DNA from: Kryptolebias marmoratus
Taxonomy: Eukaryota; Chordata; Actinopteri; Cyprinodontiformes; Rivulidae
Assembly: GCF_001649575.2 (NCBI RefSeq)
Contig: NC_051431.1
Location: 1,653,352 to 1,717,351, forward strand
DNA: 64,000 nt
Direction of reading: 5' to 3'
Shown: piece by piece, positions 20,401-27,985 of the stretch
Numbering within the stretch: position 1 is the stretch's first letter
Layout: each line of letters begins with the position of its first letter
Notes under the pieces: model-generated
Told to the model about the DNA's origin: nothing
Seen by the model: only the letters and a program-made list of their open reading frames with translations
The model's database searches: none
Program-made: the position numbers and the translations under genes

Positions 20401-22432
20401 GCTGTTGCTTCACACGACAACTTTGTGTACATCTATGCTGTGACTGAGAACGGCCGAAAGTACAGCCGCGTGGGGAAATGTGTGGTAGGTCCATCTTCAC
20501 ACCATGTAGCTAAACACATTTTAAATGATATTTTAGAGCTTTCAGGAAAAACCCTAAAGGCTGAAATAAATCCTACTCGTAAAGCAGCAGCAGATTTTAG
20601 AACTGCTGTTTAAAGTTTCAAAATAAAAGCTGAAATGTTCTCATTTTGTTTGGTTCTCTCGTTCCTCAGGGTCACTCCAGCTTCGTTACCCACCTGGACT
20701 GGTCGGCAGACAGCCAGTTTCTTGTTACCAACTCAGGAGATTACGAGATCCTCTTCTGTAGGTCTTACCCCTTTATCTGTGTAAACTGTTGTTGGGTTTC
20801 GAGCTTCAGGAGGAGAAACTTGACCGAGTGTGAGAAATGTTTTCTTGTTGTTGTTTTCAGGGGAGGCAGGCAGCGGGAAACATGTCACCAACATGGACAC
20901 AGTGCGCAACCTGGAGTGGGCCACTTACACCTGCACGCTGAGCTTCAGCACCTTTGGTAGGTCGTTAAATAAGAGACACAGCAGCACTGGGATGGTTTTG
21001 TTCGTAAAAAAAAGTCCCTGATCGGTGTTGAACGTTGAACATCACCTGCCCGGTGGCAGCTTCAAACGTCTGTCCTGCTGGATTTATGCAACGTTTACCG
21101 AGCAGACCCAGGTCAAGCTTTCTCTCCTGACTTTGTGTTTTTCCTCAGGCTGAAACAGAACATGGAGTTAACATCAATATTTGTCTCCTTCTAACTCTCC
21201 CGCTGCTTTCTTCTGTCTCTTTGTCTCGCAGGAATTTGGCCAGATGGAGCAGACGGCACGGACATCAACGCAGTGTGCAGGTCACATGACGGATCCCTGC
21301 TGGCCTCTGCTGATGATTTTGGCAAAGTGCACTTGTTCTCCTTCCCCTGTTCTCAACCAAGGGTCGGTCTCTGAAACTCACACGTTCTTACACAGTTCCT
21401 GTCTGCATGTCTGCACACAGTTTCAGTTATTTCACTGATGTTTAATACTGTGAAGTCATCCAGCACTTATTCCTGGATTGTGTTTGATGCATTAACATCA
21501 TAAACGCTAAAAGTTCTGCAGAAAAGACAATCATCATCAAAAACAGGTTCAAGTTTTCAGATTGGCTCAGACTCCCAGATGCTCCAACAGGTAGAAGATG
21601 TTATTAAAGCTCCAGGAGGGGAATTTAAGGCATTTGATGATTTAAACCAGAACGTGTGCAAAGCATGAAAGACTGTCCAAATTCTGTTACTGTGGTGTCC
21701 TTCTGCTTGTTGCAAAAGAGTAATACAGTAAATGAAAAGGTTGTTTCTTTGTGAAAAACTGATGTAAGGATGAGACTAAAGGTGTCCGTCCAGTTGTGTT
21801 ATTCTATAAAAACAGATAAAGACGTAGATACACACAGGCTGCACTCAGGACATCCATGCAGTTGTGTGTGTGTGTGTTCCTGTAAACTGTATTTAAATTA
21901 GGACAAAGACGAGGCTCGTGTTCACTCAGCACTTTTCAGACTCAAATGTGTCCCGGATTCTCTTACAGTGAGTCCGACATCGAAGCTAACATGCAGAGCG
22001 ATAAAACGAATCTGAAACGAAAGGCTTGGCATTTCTCGAAGGAATGCATATCGCCCGCCGTCTCTCATGAGTTTTAGACAGAGATCATCTCAGGATGAGA
22101 TGGGACAGAGTGACAGCTTGTAAATAATATTATGTGTGATGTTGTGGAATCTGTCAGCACTCTCAGCTGCTGCCTCACCAAGTTTTAGTTTAATTTGTAG
22201 ATTTTTGTGTTTGCTGAAGTCAGTTAGGTGTGGCAACAATAATATATACACACAGGCATGGGCAAAAGCTTTGAAACTTGTTATTGGACTTTTTTTTTTC
22301 CTGCAGGCTCCAAGTCACGAGTACGGCGGCCACAGCAGTCACGTGACCAACGTGGCCTTCCTGCACAACAACAGTCACCTGATCTCCAACGGCGGGAAGG
22401 ACACCAGCATCCTGCAGTGGGTGGTTGCCTAG
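2452..22432 (+). CDS. eml2: EML2-like microtubule-associated protein (22 coding exons, long form)
   Basis: Joined exons (2452-2458, 6887-7114, 7910-8027, 8526-8627, 14230-14258, 14855-14984, 15539-15688, 16334-16403, 17176-17286, 17378-17473, 17629-17763, 17971-18070, 18604-18758, 18918-19043, 19123-19254, 19331-19398, 20223-20311, 20387-20484, 20670-20757, 20861-20956, 21232-21362, 22307-22432) give 794 residues and a TAG stop. Seen: a coiled coil at about residues 14-53, a Ser/Arg/Lys linker (about 79-155), the HELP segment with FLRGRP (169-174) and WVYGYRGRDC (204-213), then repeated WD-like blades to the C-terminus ending in GGKDTSILQW. Known of the family: EML proteins bind microtubules; the coiled coil trimerises and the HELP-WD region forms the TAPE tandem propeller that binds tubulin. 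The call of EML2 over EML1/3/4 rests on remembered paralogue-specific stretches (LLPTGEIVYF, RHYLGHNDD, SADDFGKVHLFS) and on the short-form first exon. All phases agree and no internal stop is seen. The terminal exon 1 is the least certain part. Confidence 0.9.
2571..2731. repeat. Pyrimidine-rich minisatellite (CTCCGTCTCCC type)
   Basis: About 160 bp of tandem CTCC(G/T)TCTCC units, with a higher-order period near 22 bp alternating CCGTCTCC and CTGTCTCC. It lies 113 bp after the exon 1 donor of eml2. The strand asymmetry (nearly all C/T) opens several spurious frames. Confidence 0.9.
2732..6886 (+). other. eml2: eml2 intron 1, mostly featureless
   Basis: AT-rich intronic sequence between exon 1 and exon 2. 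It holds a short TCATCA run near 6473-6495 and AT-rich stretches. No conserved coding segment or recognisable mobile element was found. Confidence 0.5.
6887..7114 (+). CDS. eml2: eml2 exon 2, coiled coil
   Basis: Residues 3-78. Acceptor CTCCTGTGCAG, donor AAAG/GTGAAG. It encodes the heptad-rich segment RVSHLEQRLQLQEDEIQLLK followed by AALADALRRLGHCEEQ, strongly like the trimerisation coiled coil of EML1 and EML4. An Ala/Pro/Gly-rich tail begins the linker. Confidence 0.92.
7251..7278. repeat. (TA)n microsatellite
   Basis: Fourteen TA units in eml2 intron 2. The rest of that intron (7115-7909) and intron 3 (8028-8525) hold nothing I recognise. Confidence 0.95.
7910..8027 (+). CDS. eml2: eml2 exon 3, linker
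   Basis: Residues 79-117. Acceptor TTTTCTCTCAG, donor AAAAG/GTAGGA. It reads VRQLLQALPSRPLSNGYVQQ and on to a KKEVLQSIK end. This is low-complexity basic and Ser-rich linker between coiled coil and HELP, in phase with both neighbours. Confidence 0.85.
8526..8627 (+). CDS. eml2: eml2 exon 4, Ser/Arg linker
   Basis: Residues 118-151. Acceptor CCCCCCTTCAG, donor AAAAG/GTAACG. It encodes a basic stretch ending in a poly-Ser run then GGK, matching the Ser-rich, phosphorylatable linker of EML1 (TSSSSSGKK-like). It ends in phase 2, as needed for exon 5. A 19-bp tandem repeat begins about 35 bp after its donor. Confidence 0.88.
8663..8879. repeat. 19-bp tandem repeat in eml2 intron 4
   Basis: About eleven head-to-tail copies of a 19-bp unit (GTGCCGCAAACAGCTAAAC), beginning about 35 bp downstream of the exon 4 donor. 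The first half of the array has CCGC in the unit; later copies drift to CTGC, with more changes at the 3' edge. This suggests recent expansion from the 5' side. Confidence 0.95.
8938..9123. repeat. Direct plus inverted repeat, hairpin-forming (MITE-like)
   Basis: The segment 9038-9061 is exactly inverted at 9100-9123 (24 bp, 38-bp loop), with further partial pairing inward. Its core TTAATGTTGAATTGTTTCAC also occurs directly repeated at 8943-8962. This arrangement resembles a rearranged small inverted-repeat element. Confidence 0.7.
9481..9666 (+). promoter_or_regulatory. eml2: Candidate internal promoter for a short eml2 form
   Basis: Upstream of the alternative first exon are a GGGCGTGGC motif (9511-9519, SP/KLF-like) and a GATTGG inverted CCAAT box (9541-9546), followed by what would be a 5' UTR of about 100 bp. 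No TATA box is seen. The spacing of the two elements before an ATG with a splice donor is typical of a TATA-less promoter. Inferred, with no transcript evidence here. Confidence 0.45.
9667..9683 (+). CDS. eml2: eml2 alternative first exon 1b (short form)
   Basis: ATG AAG CGA TCC TCC AG followed by donor GTAAAC. It ends in phase 2, the same as exon 4, so it can join exon 5 to give MKRSSSKSKECTFNAEDGYV. Human EML2 short form likewise begins with a few residues followed by a GKTKE-like segment and the HELP region (remembered). The resulting protein would be 648 residues, against 649 for the human short form as I recall it. It would lack the coiled coil. A strong match by phase and length, without direct evidence of expression. 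Confidence 0.65.
9684..13055 (+). other. eml2: Intron 4, central part
   Basis: Intronic sequence of the long form, and first intron of the proposed short form. It contains an unassigned 158-codon open frame (11649-12125) described under findings. No recognised domain, RNA or clear repeat was seen. Confidence 0.4.
13056..13858 (-). mobile_element. Non-LTR retrotransposon (LINE) reverse transcriptase fragment
   Basis: On the minus strand the segment starts with FADDVVLLASS, the catalytic FADD box of reverse transcriptase. It runs through WFAAGMRIRASKSEAMVLSR, then after frame breaks near 13660-13600 through MERDMDRRIGAASAVKRALY, YVPTLIYGHELWV, FLRRVSGLSLRDRVRSS and TGRRPRGRPRTRWRDWERLG. This is the usual C-terminal half of a Rex/Babar-like fish LINE (clade from memory). 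A short deletion is evident at WRD/WERLG, where relatives carry a few more residues. The element is 5'-truncated, frameshifted and inserted antisense in eml2 intron 4. Confidence 0.8.
13859..14229 (+). other. eml2: Intron 4, 3' end
   Basis: Contains the polypyrimidine tract and acceptor of exon 5; nothing else recognised. Introns 5 (14259-14854) and 6 (14985-15538) are likewise without recognisable features. Confidence 0.5.
14230..14258 (+). CDS. eml2: eml2 exon 5 (29-nt microexon before HELP)
   Basis: Residues 152-161 (SKSKECTFNA). Acceptor TTTTTTGTTTCAG, donor GCAG/GTAAAC. It matches the short conserved segment just before the HELP motif in EML1 and EML2 (KPKEPVFSA and KTKEVIFSV types). 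It is the exon where the long and the short form would converge. Confidence 0.85.
14855..14984 (+). CDS. eml2: eml2 exon 6, HELP motif
   Basis: Residues 162-204. Encodes EDGYVRMFLRGRPVTMHVP and on to KLKLQW, the core of the HELP (hydrophobic EML protein) motif. Acceptor CCCCAG. The donor is GTATCC after GGGT, weak at +5. Phase 2 end, completed by G of exon 7 to make Val. Confidence 0.92.
15539..15688 (+). CDS. eml2: eml2 exon 7, HELP C-terminal part
   Basis: Residues 205-254, including YGYRGRDCRSNLYLLPTGEI and then VYFNASVVVLYN and RHYLGHNDDVK. Acceptor GACCCAG, donor AAATG/GTGAGA. It contains an internal CACAG/GTGAGA at 15591/15592 that looks like a splice donor, but reading through it is required for the conserved PTGEIVYF sequence. 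Confidence 0.93.
15976..16028. repeat. Poly-C tract with assembly gap
   Basis: Cytosine runs flank 26 N (15990-16015) in eml2 intron 7. The gap is probably a sequencing failure through a long C/G homopolymer. The opposite strand would be a G-run able to form G-quadruplex structure. Confidence 0.85.
16334..16403 (+). CDS. eml2: eml2 exon 8, start of the WD propeller
   Basis: Residues 255-278, CLSVHPDMVTIATGQVAG then NSKDGK. Acceptor TCCTCCCAG, donor AAG/GTACGC. It matches the highly conserved HPD.ITIATGQVAG.SKDGK stretch of EMLs. Confidence 0.95.
16404..17175 (+). other. eml2: eml2 intron 8
   Basis: AT-rich intron of 772 bp; nothing recognised. Intron 12 (18071-18603) is similarly plain. Confidence 0.5.
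17176..17286 (+). CDS. eml2: eml2 exon 9, WD blade
   Basis: Residues 279-315: LLAPHVRVWDSVSLNTLHVI then GMGVFDRAVTCVSFSKS. Acceptor TGTCTGTCCAG, donor TCG/GTGAGC. The PHVR.WDS..L.TLHV.G..FDRAV pattern is diagnostic of EML1-4. Confidence 0.95.
17378..17473 (+). CDS. eml2: eml2 exon 10, WD blade
   Basis: Residues 316-347: NGGTFLCAVDDANDHILSVW then NWQKEKQLADVK. Acceptor CAACATCCAG, donor AAG/GTGATC. It matches the NGG..LCAVD.SNDH.LSVW.W family block. Confidence 0.95.
17629..17763 (+). CDS. eml2: eml2 exon 11, WD blade
   Basis: Residues 348-392, beginning CSNESVLAAMFHPMDTNLIV and ending LTKRQGLFE. Acceptor CCCCCGGCAG, donor GAG/GTGCGG. It contains TCGKSNINFWTMDGS, matching the TCGKSH.YFWTLEG block of the family. 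Confidence 0.95.
17971..18070 (+). CDS. eml2: eml2 exon 12, WD blade
   Basis: Residues 393-425: KHEKPKYVLCVAFAENGDAI then TGDSSGNIYVWAK. Acceptor CTTTCTTCCTAG, donor AAAG/GTAGAA. It is close to the EML2 block FEKHEKPKYVLCV.F, while EML1 has KQEKPKFVLCV. Confidence 0.95.
18604..18758 (+). CDS. eml2: eml2 exon 13, WD blade
   Basis: Residues 426-477: GGNRISQVVSGAHEGGIFSI then CVLKDGTMVSGGGKDRKVVL and WDHNYRKQAEME. Acceptor CTGGGACAG, donor GAG/GTAGGA. The GAH.GG.F..C.L.DGT.VSGGGKDR block is conserved in all EMLs. Confidence 0.95.
18918..19043 (+). CDS. eml2: eml2 exon 14, WD blade
   Basis: Residues 478-519: VGEALGPVRALAEGKPGELF then IGTTKNAIIQAAFPDTLTPI and VQ. Acceptor GTGCGTGCAG, donor CAG/GTGCAC. 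It matches the GP.RT.AEG...L.IGTT.N.I.Q family block. Confidence 0.93.
19123..19254 (+). CDS. eml2: eml2 exon 15, WD blade
   Basis: Residues 520-563: GHTDELWGLDVHPSMEQFVT then CSQDKQVHLWDIDSHQPLWS and KTIE. Acceptor GTTTGACAG, donor GAG/GTGAGA. The DSHQPLWS segment resembles EML2 rather than EML1. Confidence 0.94.
19331..19398 (+). CDS. eml2: eml2 exon 16, WD blade
   Basis: Residues 564-585: DPGRSAGFHPSGAVVAVGTM then TG. Acceptor CTTGTGTCAG. The donor is the unusual GTCGGC, chosen because AG joined to G of exon 17 gives the conserved TGRW. Confidence 0.92.
19457..20150. repeat. Pieces of the 'CTCAGCTAC/GGAATGCATAT' interspersed repeat
   Basis: Intron 16 of eml2 holds several pieces of a repeat that recurs in the window: AATGAACCACTGGACAG at about 19490, GCATTCCTTCAAGG at about 19531, TGCCTCTCAGCTACAAC at about 19780, and TTGGTTCATGAGATGGTTTG at about 20094. 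It appears diverged and internally rearranged. Confidence 0.55.
20223..20311 (+). CDS. eml2: eml2 exon 17, WD blade
   Basis: Residues 586-615: RWLVLDTDSRDLVSVHTDGN then EIISNVKYSP. Acceptor GTGTGTTTCAG, donor CAG/GTAAAA. It matches the WL.LDTE..DLV.VHTDGNE block. Confidence 0.94.
20387..20484 (+). CDS. eml2: eml2 exon 18, WD blade
   Basis: Residues 616-648: DGNFLAVASHDNFVYIYAVT then ENGRKYSRVGKCV. Acceptor GTCTGCAG, donor GTG/GTAGGT. The family has KCSGHSSF across this junction; here the Ser position is Val. Confidence 0.94.
20670..20757 (+). CDS. eml2: eml2 exon 19, WD blade
   Basis: Residues 649-677: GHSSFVTHLDWSADSQFLVT then NSGDYEILF. Acceptor CGTTCCTCAG, donor TCT/GTAGGT. It matches the nearly invariant GHSSF.THLDW....LV.NSGDYEIL block. 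Confidence 0.95.
20861..20956 (+). CDS. eml2: eml2 exon 20, WD blade
   Basis: Residues 678-709: WEAGSGKHVTNMDTVRNLEW then ATYTCTLSFSTF. Acceptor TTGTTTTCAG, donor TTTG/GTAGGT. VRN.EWAT.TC.LGF..FG is the family block at this point. Confidence 0.95.
21232..21362 (+). CDS. eml2: eml2 exon 21, WD blade
   Basis: Residues 710-753: GIWPDGADGTDINAVCRSHD then GSLLASADDFGKVHLFSFPC and SQPR. Acceptor TGTCTCGCAG. The donor is the unusual GTCGGT, set by the conserved SQPRAPSH junction with exon 22. LLASADDFGKVHLF is the EML2 wording, where EML1 has LLSTGDD. Confidence 0.94.
22034..22112. repeat. End of the same interspersed repeat in intron 21
   Basis: CTCGAAGGAATGCATATCGC followed by CCGCC and, further on, GATCATCTCAGGATGAGATG. 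It matches the ends at 45.5, 59.4 and 62.6 kb. The rest of intron 21 (21363-22306) is unremarkable. Confidence 0.65.
22307..22432 (+). CDS. eml2: eml2 exon 22 (last coding exon, TAG stop)
   Basis: Residues 754-794: APSHEYGGHSSHVTNVAFLH then NNSHLISNGGKDTSILQWVV and A. Acceptor TTTTTTCCTGCAG after a T run. It ends at TAG 22430-22432, exactly where EML1 and EML2 end (GGKDTS..QWRV.). Confidence 0.95.
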   Translation, partial: APSHEYGGHSSHVTNVAFLHNNSHLISNGGKDTSILQWVVA

Positions 22433-23560
22433 GTAACGCTGTTCATCCTCCCCTCAGAGACCAGCACCACATCTCACCTCTCCTCCAGATTCTTCACTTC
22501 CTGCCGTTAGGTGGCAGCGCTCCTCCGTGCCTACCGGAAACTTACACACTCTCTGCTGCGCCGACGCACTGATGTCACGGCAGATTTACTGTAAAATAAA
22601 GAAATAACTCGCAGGCAGCGGGATGCTGAAGCTGTTAAACGCGTGACTGGCCTGTGATTTTTACCGTTAGTACTTATTGTGCCTAAACTGTGTCCATTCT
22701 AATCCCCTTTATCTGGGAATTTCACCTACTTCAAATAAGATGAGGCTCCTTTCTTACAGAGCAGGATTAAATGAATGTTACACAGCTGGGGTTTGATTTT
22801 TCAAAAAGAATAAACACAAAATGCAAACATACCCCTGAATGTTTAAGGAAATCAGCTGGTTTTGTAAGAAAGGAGCTTCGATGTTCCGATTTGGACTCTT
22901 CGGGTTCAAACGAGGCTCGTTCCTGGAACATGCTCCGGCCTCTCCTGTAGCTAGAAACCAGTTTCCCCTTCAGGCTTGAAACAAACTTTTTTTCAGGGAT
23001 CTATTAGAGCAGAATGTAACTTTTTCACACTTTGATATTCCAAAGCTGGAGAGGACGGTGGATGATCCGGGTCCTGGAGTAGGTGGCGTTCCCTCCTCTG
23101 AGCCCATCGCCTCGTTCTCTTCCACTTTCCACTCCTTTAACTTGACTTCCAAAGTCTCCTGAGGTGCAGATTGTCTCGTAGTGTTTTGTCGAGCTTTTGG
23201 AGGTAGTTAGCGGTATGAAGTGTCCGTTTTATCACCCCCCTTCTGCAGACTGCTGTTTGTTCTGCTGTAACTGTGCTGAGGAGGCATTAGATGGCGCTGC
23301 AGTGCAAGGCGACGAGCATGACAGGCTGCTGTAGATGCTGATAATGTTGCAGAAATCTCTAGAGTAAACGTCTATATTATGCAGTATATTTGAGTGGCTG
23401 TAGTATTTTAATATTTATCTGTAACAACAGTGGATGTCATTAATATTATTGTGGCAGAACGGTCAGGCTGGCTGCTGTGCTTCTGAAATGAGAATGAGCT
23501 GTGCTTCGCCACCTTTCTGTTTTGTTAATAAAGTTTTGGTTTTTTACCCACATGTATTTG
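22433..23560 (+). other. eml2: eml2 3' UTR candidates with two polyadenylation signals
   Basis: After the stop there are AATAAA at 22595-22600 and AATAAA at 23527-23532. The second is followed by a GT/T-rich tract typical of a cleavage site. The first would give a 3' UTR of about 180 nt, the second about 1.1 kb. No open coding sequence resembling a protein family is seen between them. Which site is used cannot be told from sequence. Confidence 0.5.
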
Positions 23561-25090
23561 TTGTTTATCTTTTGTCACAAACAAAAAGTGCTGAATCTTT
23601 GCAGTAAAATATGTGGCTCGTATAACAAGTCTTGTACTTTCAGTGGAACAGAACGATGCCACTTTTAGAAACTAAATATTTTATAACAAAATATAAAAGC
23701 TGAAGTCCACTGATGAGCAGTTTTAATGGTTACAAAGCTCCTATTGTTGATTTATGCATGTCTAAACCTTAGAGATGGGTAAAAGGGAAGCTGAGATCAT
23801 AGAAGGTGGAAATAATAAATTATAATCTCTTCATCTCAGACAGAATGGTTTATACATTCAGTAATTACATATATAATCAAAACTTGTATATAAATGTTTA
23901 TTTCTAATTTAACAGAAACATGATTTCATGTTCACAAATTTATAAAAGGCACAAAAATAGTTAATCTGAAACATTTCTGTGAACCTGTTCTGGATTACAG
24001 TTTTTACTTTAATTTCTGCTAAAGAGAAACTAAATCTTTCCGATTTAAACCCATGAAGTGAACAACAATATGTGAGTGTTTTAGAATTATAAATATTCAC
24101 TGATTCAAACATAATATCACTTAAACAGTCGGCTTCAGTTTACAGTAAAATTCTGTCAGCCACGAATCAACATGAACTGCTGTAAATGTTTATAACACAA
24201 TGAGAAACAAGAGACGGTTCTGTCAAATTTACAGTTTTTAAAAACAGCACTGCGTCATATGTTAGCAGAACTTTTAGAGTGAAATTCTGGGAATCACTTC
24301 TGTGGTGTTTTTAGCTTTTCCCCCCATAAATTATAAAATAAAATAAATTATACTGCCCTCTCCGTTTTTTTCATTTTACAGTTCAGAAGTCGGCTGCTTA
24401 AAGTAATTTTTTATTTTTTCTTCTATCCTTGAAGTTTTCAAGATGTTTAGAGTTCTGCCAAGTAATTATTGTGTAATTATTCCATAAAATTATAATTTTA
24501 AATATAAAGAATCCCATCCGATCATTTTATTTAAAACTGTATATTCTAATGAGAAATATTGAAATGTTTCTGATTTATTCTTTTCTAAACTCACTTTGTT
24601 CAGGGGTCACGGGTCAAAGGTGAAGGACGGGTCATAAATTAAAGAATCAGACTACTTTGCTATAATAAAATAAACAAATTGTCAGTAAAGTTAGTTATTT
24701 TGTCTTCGTTCCAGAAGCAAAGTTACTCAAAATCCCTGAAGAACTGATCCTCTAACAGAAACAATAAAGGTTTGGGCCTTTATTCTGTGAAATCCTCAGA
24801 AATGTTTGAGGAAGATAAGATAAATAAAAGTCAAGCGCAGGAAACTTTTCATTTTTCTTTTTTTTTTTTTTTTTTTTAAAGGAAGATGTGTCGTGAGAAC
24901 AGAAATGGAACCGAGTTGTTCTCATGTTCCCCGAGCCACTTAATGAGATAAAACAGGACGGAAGATTGTGACAGTCGGAGGTCTCTTTAGTAAAAGTCCA
25001 GCCCCCCGAGGCCGCTGCGTGCAAACACAAACACACAGCAGCTCCGAAATCAGCCGAAATCTGCTGTACATCAGCTACTGATGTCACAGA
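23561..25090. other. Intergenic region downstream of eml2
   Basis: AT-rich DNA with a poly-T run near 24860-24877. No coding sequence, RNA gene or named repeat recognised. Confidence 0.4.
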
Positions 25091-25132
25091 ACAAACAAAC
25101 AAACAAACAAACAAACAAACAAACAAACAAAC
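25091..25132. repeat. (CAAA)n microsatellite
   Basis: About ten CAAA units in tandem, ending in ACACACA. Confidence 0.95.
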
Positions 25133-25252
25133 ACACAGCTGGAGACAGGAACCGCTTCATCAAAGTCCAGATTTCACCACCGATGCTGTTTTAATGCCTC
25201 CTTTGTGATATTATCAGGTCTTAAAATAAAAAATAAATTCTGTATCGATATA

Positions 25253-26722
25253 CAGTCCTGATCAAAATCTTAAGACCAGTCAAAAAATTGCAAGAATTTG
25301 CATTTTGCACTATTGGATCTTAAGAAGGTTCTAAGTAGAGCTTCACAATGTTAAAGGAAAAAATCAGAACTTTTGAACAGGGAATTTTCTGCAAACTGCA
25401 TTTACACTCAGACATGATTTTTTTCAGCTGATCAAAAGTTTAAGACCATAGCTCAAAAAAAAACAAAAACCCCCCAAAACAGAAATCAAAGTGTCAAAAA
25501 AAAGGACTCAGTAATGAGTAGCTCCACCATTCTTGTTGATGACTTCAAACAATCGTTTAAGCATGCTTGATGCCAGTGTTTCCAGGAGGCTAGTGGGAAC
25601 GTTGCTCCAAGTGTTGAAGATGGCTTCACGAAGGGCATCCACTGTCTGGAACTGATGTCCATTTTTGTAAACTTCCCTTGCCATCCATCCCCAAATGTTC
25701 TCAATTGGGTTTNNNNNNNNNNNNNNNNNNNNNNNNNNNNNNNNNNNNNNNNNNNNNNNNNNNNNNNNNNNNNNNNNNNNNNNNNNNNNNNNNNNNNNNN
25801 NNNNNNNNNNNNNNNNNNNNNNNNNNNNNNNNNNNNNNNNNNNNNNNNNNNNNNNNNNNNNNNNNNNNNNNNNNNNNNNNNNNNNNNNNNNNNNNNNNNN
25901 NNNNNNNNNNNNNNNNNNNNNNNNNNNNNNNNNNNNNNNNNNNNNNNNNNNNNNNNNNNNNNNNNNNNNNNNNNNNNNNNNNNNNNNNNNNNNNNNNNNN
26001 NNNNNNNNNNNNNNNNNNNNNNNNNNNNNNNNNNNNNNNNNNNNNNNNNNNNNNNNNNNNNNNNNNNNNNNNNNNNNNNNNNNNNNNNNNNNNNNNNNNN
26101 NNNNNNNNNNNNNNNNNNNNNNNNNNNNNNNNNNNNNNNNNNNNNNNNNNNNNNNNNNNNNNNNNNNNNNNNNNNNNNNNNNNNNNNNNNNNNNNNNNNN
26201 NNNNNNNNNNNNNNNNNNNNNNNNNNNNNNNNNNNNNNNNNNNNNNNNNNNNNNNNNNNNNNNNNNNNNNNNNNNNNNNNNNNNNNNNNNNNNNNNNNNN
26301 NNNNNNNNNNNNNNNNNNNNNNNNNNNNNNNNNNNNNNNNNNNNNNNNNNNNNNNNNNNNNNNNNNNNNNNNNNNNNNNNNNNNNNNNNNNNNNNNNNNN
26401 NNNNNNNNNNNNNNNNNNNNNNNNNNNNNNNNNNNNNNNNACAGTGTAAAGACTTGACAGAAAATTACATGGAATCCAGATTTTTGCACAGCTTTTGGCT
26501 TTTAAAGACTATGGTCTTAAACTTTTGATCAGCTGAAAAAATCATGTTTGAGTGTAAATGCAGTCTGCAGAAAATTCCCCGCTCAAAAGTTCTTGTCTCT
26601 TGCACTGATTTTTTTCCTTTAACATTGTGAAGCTCTACTTAGAACCTTCTTAAGATCCAACAGTGCAAAATGCTAATTCTTGCAATTTTTTGACTGGTCT
26701 TAAGATTTTGATCAGGAGTGAG
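25253..26722 (-). mobile_element. Tc1/mariner-like transposon with ~200-bp inverted ends
   Basis: The left arm, from CAGTCCTGATCAAAATCTTA (25253) to CAGCTGATCAAAAGTTTAAG and ACCATAG (about 25451), is repeated inverted at about 26509-26722 with scattered differences. TA flanks the left end (25251-25252) and a TA lies at the right edge (26723-26724), as expected of this superfamily. The interior contains a 728-bp gap. The total of about 1.47 kb fits a full-length element if the gap size is real. Confidence 0.85.
25508..25712 (-). CDS. Tc1-like transposase, C-terminal part (runs into gap)
   Basis: Minus-strand frame, open from the gap edge to a TGA at 25508-25510. It reads NPIENIWGWMAREVYKNGHQ, then FQTVDALREAIFNTW, and ends NKNGGATHY. 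NPIEN is part of the conserved NPIEN.W block of Tc1-like DDE transposases, shortly before the last catalytic acidic residue. No stop interrupts the visible 67 codons. The N-terminal DNA-binding domain and the other catalytic residues would lie in the N run. In the cell the enzyme would cut and paste the element by binding the inverted ends. Activity cannot be judged. Confidence 0.85.
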
Positions 26723-27985
26723 TATGTCTATAAACAGTTTATAAACACAGGTTTTGTTTTGTTTTCTATTTGTTGTATATTATTCTAAGAACAGTTTCTG
26801 ATCACGTGTTGAAATGACAAACCAGCTTTTATTTCTCCCTCTGCACCGTGTTCGCTCTCACCTGGGTTGTCTTTTCGGGGGTTTTCTTCGAGGTCGAATA
26901 TTGACCAAACGCCACAAACACAGAGGCTCCAGTTACAGATAAAAGTAAAATAGAAGTGGGAGCGATAAAACCTCTCAGCGTCTGTGCTGCAGCTCAGTTA
27001 AAACCCATCAGCGTCTGCCAAAATGTGGTTTAAAATCATGTAAACAGTAATTAATATCTCAGACACTGTTTTATAACAGAATGACAAAGATTAAGAGTGA
27101 AAGAGGAGGGAAGTAAAACATTAAACCTAATTTTTAAATAAAATATTTTTGTTTCCTTTTAAAGAAGTGGACAACACTTGCACTGTGGATGTTTGTTTAA
27201 AATATGAGAATTTGTCTGTTAAAACCTCTGCAGAAGTGGTTTCTGTGAGAATATTTCCAAAGTTCCAGTAAAAACCATTTGGAGTTTTGCTGTTATGGTC
27301 TGGCTTTTTACCACTTCGGGTCATTGTAAGTTCTCCAAGTAACAGTGTTATTAAAGAAAATTAAAAAGTAGTCGTACGGGCTCAGAGGCTTTTATCTGAC
27401 ATAAACAAACATAAACTGGCCAAAGCCTCTAACCCAAGGATCATAATGTGCTTTAACCACTCATCTTTTCTGACTGTTGGTTAATTAAACTTGTAAATAA
27501 CTTTCCTTTTAGCACCACAGTTTGAGAACCATGGGAGTAGATGTTCATATCCACCTCATGAAGCAGATCTTCATGCTGACTGAAGCTGAGATGGAGAGAA
27601 GACAGAAACAAACATCTAAAAACGCCACCAGGACGAAGGAGATTTAAGAAAAGGGTCGTGCACCAATGATTGTGTTTGATAATCTCTGATGGTGTTGCTG
27701 CAGTTTGTGTCCTGGTCATCAAATGATTTCCTTCGTGGAAATCAGAGGATCTGCAGGGTTCTTCTTCACGTCTCTTATCGGGAGGCTCAGCTGCTGCACA
27801 GCTGCAGGTTCAGATAACATTATGTCGTTAAAGAGTACCTTATCTGTAACCCTTGGCACTAAATCTGTTTTCCAGCTCCTCTTCAACCAGCTGCTGAACA
27901 CATGTTCAGCAGCTTGTCTCTAATGTCCTCCAGAAGGACAGACCTTGAGACTGAGCCGTGTGAATCTAAACAGAATAAACTAAAT
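26723..27985. other. Intergenic, nothing recognised
   Basis: No coding or repeat signature seen between the Tc1-like element and the miniature element at 27986. Confidence 0.4.

Noticed and set aside
22430..22470. Splice donor (GTAACG) directly after the EML2 stop, suggesting an extra exon
   Set aside because: The protein ends exactly where the family ends, and no coding continuation is recognised downstream.
25655..26528. Long open frames of 260-280 codons
   Set aside because: They consist mainly of N translated as X across the gap. Only the minus-strand 25508-25712 piece is real coding sequence. The same applies to frames at 41756-42673 and 48999-49747.
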